Assembly: GCA_947631235.1 (NCBI GenBank)
Contig: CANRKO010000003.1
Span: 127,361-191,360 of the forward strand
DNA: 64,000 nucleotides
From: an uncultured Clostridia bacterium
GTDB taxonomy: Bacteria; Bacillota; Clostridia; UBA1381
Direction: 5' to 3'
In this document: one piece after another, positions 60,713 through 64,000 of the stretch
How positions within the stretch are numbered: the stretch's first letter is position 1
Layout: each line of letters opens with the position of its first letter
Made by a program: the position numbers and the translations under genes
The notes under the pieces: model-generated
Databases searched by the model: none
Seen by the model: only the letters and a program-made list of their open reading frames with translations
Told to the model about the DNA's origin: nothing

Positions 60713-62839
60713 ATGAAAAAATACACGGATAAAACGCTGTCTCCGTCGGAGAGGGCGGAGGATTTGTTAAAGCGTATGACGCTTGAAGAAAAGGTTGGAC
60801 AGATGCTGCAGGTAAGCTATAACGCGCTGAACCCCGTCGATTACGAGCGGTACAAAAAGCGCGGTATAGGCTCGTTTTTGCACGCGCTCGGTAAGGAGAG
60901 GGACGATATACGCAAAAAGTCCGCGAAAACGCGGCTTGGCATACCGCCGCTGCTCGGCATAGACGCAATCCACGGTCACGCGCTTTTAAACGGTGCGACG
61001 GTGTTCCCGTCGCAGCTTGCGATGTCGTGCAGCTTTAACCGCGCTCTGCTTTTTGAAACAGCGCGCGCGACGGCTCTCGAGGTCGCAGCCGACGGTCTCG
61101 ACTGGACGTTTTCGCCGGTGCTTTGCATAGCCCGTGACCTGCGCTGGGGACGAGTGAACGAGACGTTCGGTGAGGACAGCTACCTTGTCGGCGAACTCGG
61201 CAAGGCTGTCATAACGGGCTACGAGTACGACGGCAATATTATCGCGTGCGCGAAACACTACATAGCCTACGGCGAGGCAACGGGCGGACGCGACGCGTAT
61301 GACAGCCCCGTTACGGAGCGTAAAATACGCGAGGTATTTTTGCCGCCGTTCAAGAAGGCGGTCGAGGCGGGCTGCGGTTCGGTTATGACGGCATACGGGT
61401 CGATTGACGCGCTGCCGCTTACGGCGAACAAGCGTATGCTCACGGAAATTTTGAAGGACGAATTGGGCTTTGACGGCTTTGTCGTGACCGACTGGGAGAA
61501 CGTAAAGAGCCTTGTGCATAAGCAGCGAGCCGCGAAGGATATAAAGGATGCGTCGTACCTCGCGGTCGAGGCTGGCAACGACATGAGCATGAACACGCAC
61601 AGTTTTTACAAATATGTTTTGGAGCTTGTGCGCGAGGGTAAAATATCGAAGGAGCGCATCGACGACTCCGTAAGACGCATATTAAAGGCGAAATTCCGTA
61701 TAGGACTGTTCGATGACAAGGAACGTCCAGACAAGAGCGTCATAGGCTGCGAAAATCACAGAAAATTAAATCTCGCAATCGCGCGGGAGAGCATGGTGCT
61801 TTTGAAAAATGACGGCGTGCTGCCGCTTAAGGATAATGTGAAGAAAATAGCCGTCGTCGGACCGAACGCGGACAGTATACGCGCACAGTTCGGCGACTGG
61901 ACATTCTTCTCGCACCCGCTGCCGAGCGCGATCGCAAAGCCGCGCGGCGAGTATCACACCGTTTTGGACGGCATGAGAGAGGTGTTCGGCGGCGACAAAA
62001 TTATATTTGAAAAGGGCTGCGACATATTCGGTCACGGCGGCGGTATTGAGAAAGCCGTTGACGCGGCGAAACGCGCCGATGCGGTTGTGTGCGTGATAGG
62101 CGACTGTCTCGCGCAGAACGGCGAGTACCGCGACAGGGCGAACATAGACCTGACCGATCCGCAGACCGAGCTTGTAAGCCGCCTTTGCGACACGGGCAAG
62201 AAGGTAATCGCCGTGCTTGTAAACTGCAAGCCCTTGTGTATCGGTATGCTAAAGGAACGGTGCGCGGCGGTTATAGAAACATTTAACGGCGGCGCAATGG
62301 GCGGACTCGCGGCTGCGGAGCTTATCGCCGGACGGTTTAACCCGAGCGGCAAATTAAGCATATCGTTCCCGCAGACGAGCGCGCAGATGCCGTGCTACTA
62401 CAACCACTACCACGGCTGGCACGGCGGGCAGTACGTGGACTTAAAAAAGGACAGCGTGTACACCTTCGGCGACGGCTTATCCTACACCGAATACGCATAC
62501 TCAAACCTGAAACTAAGCAAAAAGACGGCGTGTAAGGACGACGTTATAGAAGTGTCGGTCGATGTTAAAAACAAGGGCGGCATGGACGGCAAGGAAACGG
62601 TCATGCTGTTTGTAAACGACGTTGTAAGCTCCGTGCTCACGCCCGTAATTGAGCTTAAAGGCTTTCGCAAGGTGTTTATAAAGGCGGGCGAAACGAAACG
62701 CGTGACTATAAAACTTAACATTGACGACCTCGCAATTATAAAAAGCGACTGTACGCGCGAGGTGGAAAGCGGCGATTTTGAAATCATGGTCGGCGCAAAC
62801 ACGCGTACATATTTAAAAACGGTATTAAAGGTAAAATAA
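60713..62839 (+). CDS. Beta-glucosidase-type glycoside hydrolase, GH3
   Basis: A 708-residue intracellular enzyme without signal peptide. The (beta/alpha)8 domain has PPLLGIDAIHGHALL, RDLRWGRVNETFGED, CAKHYIAYGEATGGRD and the nucleophile aspartate in GFDGFVVTDWENV. The alpha/beta sandwich (SMVLLKNDGVLPLKD, VGPNADSIRAQ, VCVIGD) and a C-terminal fibronectin-III-like domain (VDVKNKGGMDGKETVMLFV) complete it. It should remove terminal beta-glucose or beta-xylose from short oligosaccharides. A single-gene unit with perfect promoter and terminator. Confidence 0.94.
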   Translation: MKKYTDKTLSPSERAEDLLKRMTLEEKVGQMLQVSYNALNPVDYERYKKRGIGSFLHALGKERDDIRKKSAKTRLGIPPLLGIDAIHGHALLNGATVFPSQLAMSCSFNRALLFETARATALEVAADGLDWTFSPVLCIARDLRWGRVNETFGEDSYLVGELGKAVITGYEYDGNIIACAKHYIAYGEATGGRDAYDSPVTERKIREVFLPPFKKAVEAGCGSVMTAYGSIDALPLTANKRMLTEILKDELGFDGFVVTDWENVKSLVHKQRAAKDIKDASYLAVEAGNDMSMNTHSFYKYVLELVREGKISKERIDDSVRRILKAKFRIGLFDDKERPDKSVIGCENHRKLNLAIARESMVLLKNDGVLPLKDNVKKIAVVGPNADSIRAQFGDWTFFSHPLPSAIAKPRGEYHTVLDGMREVFGGDKIIFEKGCDIFGHGGGIEKAVDAAKRADAVVCVIGDCLAQNGEYRDRANIDLTDPQTELVSRLCDTGKKVIAVLVNCKPLCIGMLKERCAAVIETFNGGAMGGLAAAELIAGRFNPSGKLSISFPQTSAQMPCYYNHYHGWHGGQYVDLKKDSVYTFGDGLSYTEYAYSNLKLSKKTACKDDVIEVSVDVKNKGGMDGKETVMLFVNDVVSSVLTPVIELKGFRKVFIKAGETKRVTIKLNIDDLAIIKSDCTREVESGDFEIMVGANTRTYLKTVLKVK

Positions 62840-62840
62840 A

Positions 62841-62870
62841 ATATGCCCCCGTTTAAGGGGGCATATTTTT
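62841..62870 (+). terminator. Terminator of the GH3 gene
   Basis: ATATGCCCCC and GGGGGCATAT form a 10-bp stem with loop GTTTAA, followed by TTTTT. Confidence 0.9.
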
Positions 62871-62901
62871 ACACCGTCGGAAAACTTTTATTCGGCGCAC
62901 G

Positions 62902-64000
62902 TTAAATGTTGTCAACAGCGTCCATGAGAGGCGCGTTGTTACCGTCCCAGAGCATTATTTTGTAGTTTTCCGCGTCGGGAATGTCGGCGGTGAATATGAC
63001 GGTATCGCCCTCAACCGCGCCCTTCTTGCCGAACGTCACATTCGTGAGCCGCCCGCCCGCGTCGTACTCCGCAATGTACAGTCTGACATCGTTAAGTTCC
63101 TCCGCACGTGTTTCGTTGGTTACCGTAACGGGGATTGTTATTTTGTTCGTTCCCGTGTCCGTCTCCGGCTCAACGGGCTGCACTTCGAGGGGCTTAATTA
63201 TAAAATGAATAGTTGCGTTAAATAATTTATCATGTCCATGGTTTTGATTTATCTCAACTAATTTCAACCATTCCTGCTCTGTCCCTAAATAGTATACATC
63301 TGTTAGACTTGCACATCCACCAAACGCCATAGGACCGATGTTTGTCATACCTTTGGGAATGGTTACGCTTGTTAGGCTCTTGCAGCCGTCAAATACAAAT
63401 GTATCGATGCTTGTCACACCGTCCGGAATGATTATTTCTGTTAACTTGCTGCAGTTGCGAAACGTAGAATCGCCGATGTTTGTCACACTATTGGGCAGCT
63501 TTACGCTGGTTAGGTTCTCGCATTGGTAGAACGCCCTATAGCCGATACTTGTCACACTGTTTGGAATAATATATTCGGGCTGCCGTACATCTTTGGCATA
63601 AGTCAATATGGTCTTTTTGTCTTTGGTAAACAGCACTCCGTCTATATCGCAATAGTTTTGATTATTAGGGCTGACATTTATATTTAAACTGCCGCACTGG
63701 GAAAACGTAGTCGCGGCAATATCGGTCACACTGTCGGGTATATTTATGCTTGTTAGGCTCTTGCAATTGCTAAACGTAAATCCGCCGAGGCTGGGCAAAT
63801 TGTCGGGAATGTTTATTTCTGTTAGCTTGCTGCAATTACGAAACGTATCTCTACCGATGCTTGTCACACTGTCAGGTATGGTTACACTCGTCAAGTTGGT
63901 GCAATAGAGAAACGCATCATCGCCGATACTTGTCACACCGTTGGGAATGGTTATGTTTGTTAGACTATCGCAGTTGAAAAATGCATCACTAACGATACTT
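62902..64000 (-). CDS. BspA-type leucine-rich-repeat surface protein (partial, N-terminus beyond window)
   Basis: The frame is open to the right edge of the window; about 366 residues are visible up to the stop at 62902. It has at least nine LRR_5 repeats of about 23 residues with the pattern VTSIGDDAFLYCTNLTSVTI, the type found in Treponema and gut-bacterial BspA proteins that bind host or plant surfaces. One repeat is replaced by a spacer (NNQNYCDIDGVLFTKDKKTI), also usual in this family. The last 110 residues form a beta-rich domain (ITIPVTVTNETRAEEL). Export signals would be in the missing part. Confidence 0.88.
   Translation of the reverse strand, partial: SIVSDAFFNCDSLTNITIPNGVTSIGDDAFLYCTNLTSVTIPDSVTSIGRDTFRNCSKLTEINIPDNLPSLGGFTFSNCKSLTSINIPDSVTDIAATTFSQCGSLNINVSPNNQNYCDIDGVLFTKDKKTILTYAKDVRQPEYIIPNSVTSIGYRAFYQCENLTSVKLPNSVTNIGDSTFRNCSKLTEIIIPDGVTSIDTFVFDGCKSLTSVTIPKGMTNIGPMAFGGCASLTDVYYLGTEQEWLKLVEINQNHGHDKLFNATIHFIIKPLEVQPVEPETDTGTNKITIPVTVTNETRAEELNDVRLYIAEYDAGGRLTNVTFGKKGAVEGDTVIFTADIPDAENYKIMLWDGNNAPLMDAVDNI

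Overview
The window is chromosomal DNA from an anaerobic, endospore-forming member of the Bacillota, class Clostridia, most likely an uncultured plant-polysaccharide degrader of the gut or rumen. This rests on a full Spo0A, a probable Firmicutes-type 6S RNA, DUF896 and DUF1292 small proteins, AGGAGG ribosome sites, frequent TTG/GTG starts and several glycoside hydrolases. Base composition is fairly even and genes are packed in short operons. I see no rRNA, tRNA, CRISPR array, prophage or transposase.

Layout. 1-3.2 kb (minus): Lrp/AsnC regulator, aminotransferase and CTP synthase (cut by the window edge). 3.4-8 kb: asparagine synthase, then an MBOAT/DHHW pair for O-acetylation of an exported glycan. 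8-11.7 kb: DNA glycosylase, Na/Pi transporter, RodA. 11.8-20.2 kb: GH51 arabinofuranosidase, XRE regulator, polytopic membrane protein, CAP-domain secreted protein, GH2 beta-galactosidase. 20.3-23.4 kb: DUF1292, 6S RNA, hydrolase, rhodanese, His-rich CobW GTPase. 23.5-29.4 kb: galacturonate operon (GH4, UxaC, UxaB, UxaA). 29.5-34.9 kb: zinc-ribbon/YARHG protein and surface-glycan genes (flippase, two GT2, pyruvyl transferase). 34.9-36.3 kb: a previously unannotated tiny hydrophobic-peptide gene with a convergent antisense RNA, then spo0A and a Cys-rich small membrane peptide. 36.4-39.9 kb: DUF896, AsnA, AsnRS, TPR protein. 39.9-46.9 kb: D,D-carboxypeptidase, HhH lipoprotein, two-component system with a GerMN protein, L,D-transpeptidase. 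47-49.2 kb: split chromate transporter and acyltransferase. 49.3-58.5 kb: exopolysaccharide cluster (two GT4, Wzy-like, two Wzz-like proteins of which the second carries a degenerate GGDEF domain, phosphoesterase, priming sugar transferase). 58.6-64 kb: DtxR and Rrf2 regulators, nucleoid-associated protein, GH3 beta-glucosidase, and a BspA-type LRR protein cut by the edge.

The genes fit an organism that takes apart pectin and arabinan side chains (GH51, GH2, GH3, GH4) and feeds galacturonate through the isomerase route, while building and decorating its own surface polysaccharide.

The most novel element is the locus at 34.89-35.18 kb. A 24-codon hydrophobic peptide gene has its own strong promoter, a 5'-terminal hairpin, a Shine-Dalgarno site buried in a second hairpin, and a terminator shared with an RNA transcribed from the opposite strand. 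This is the architecture of a type I toxin-antitoxin module. Other points of note are a 13-base repeat (GGGGACACTAAAA) found inside two uxa genes and acting as the ribosome site of a third gene, mosaics of short palindromes between genes, and a Wzz-GGDEF fusion.
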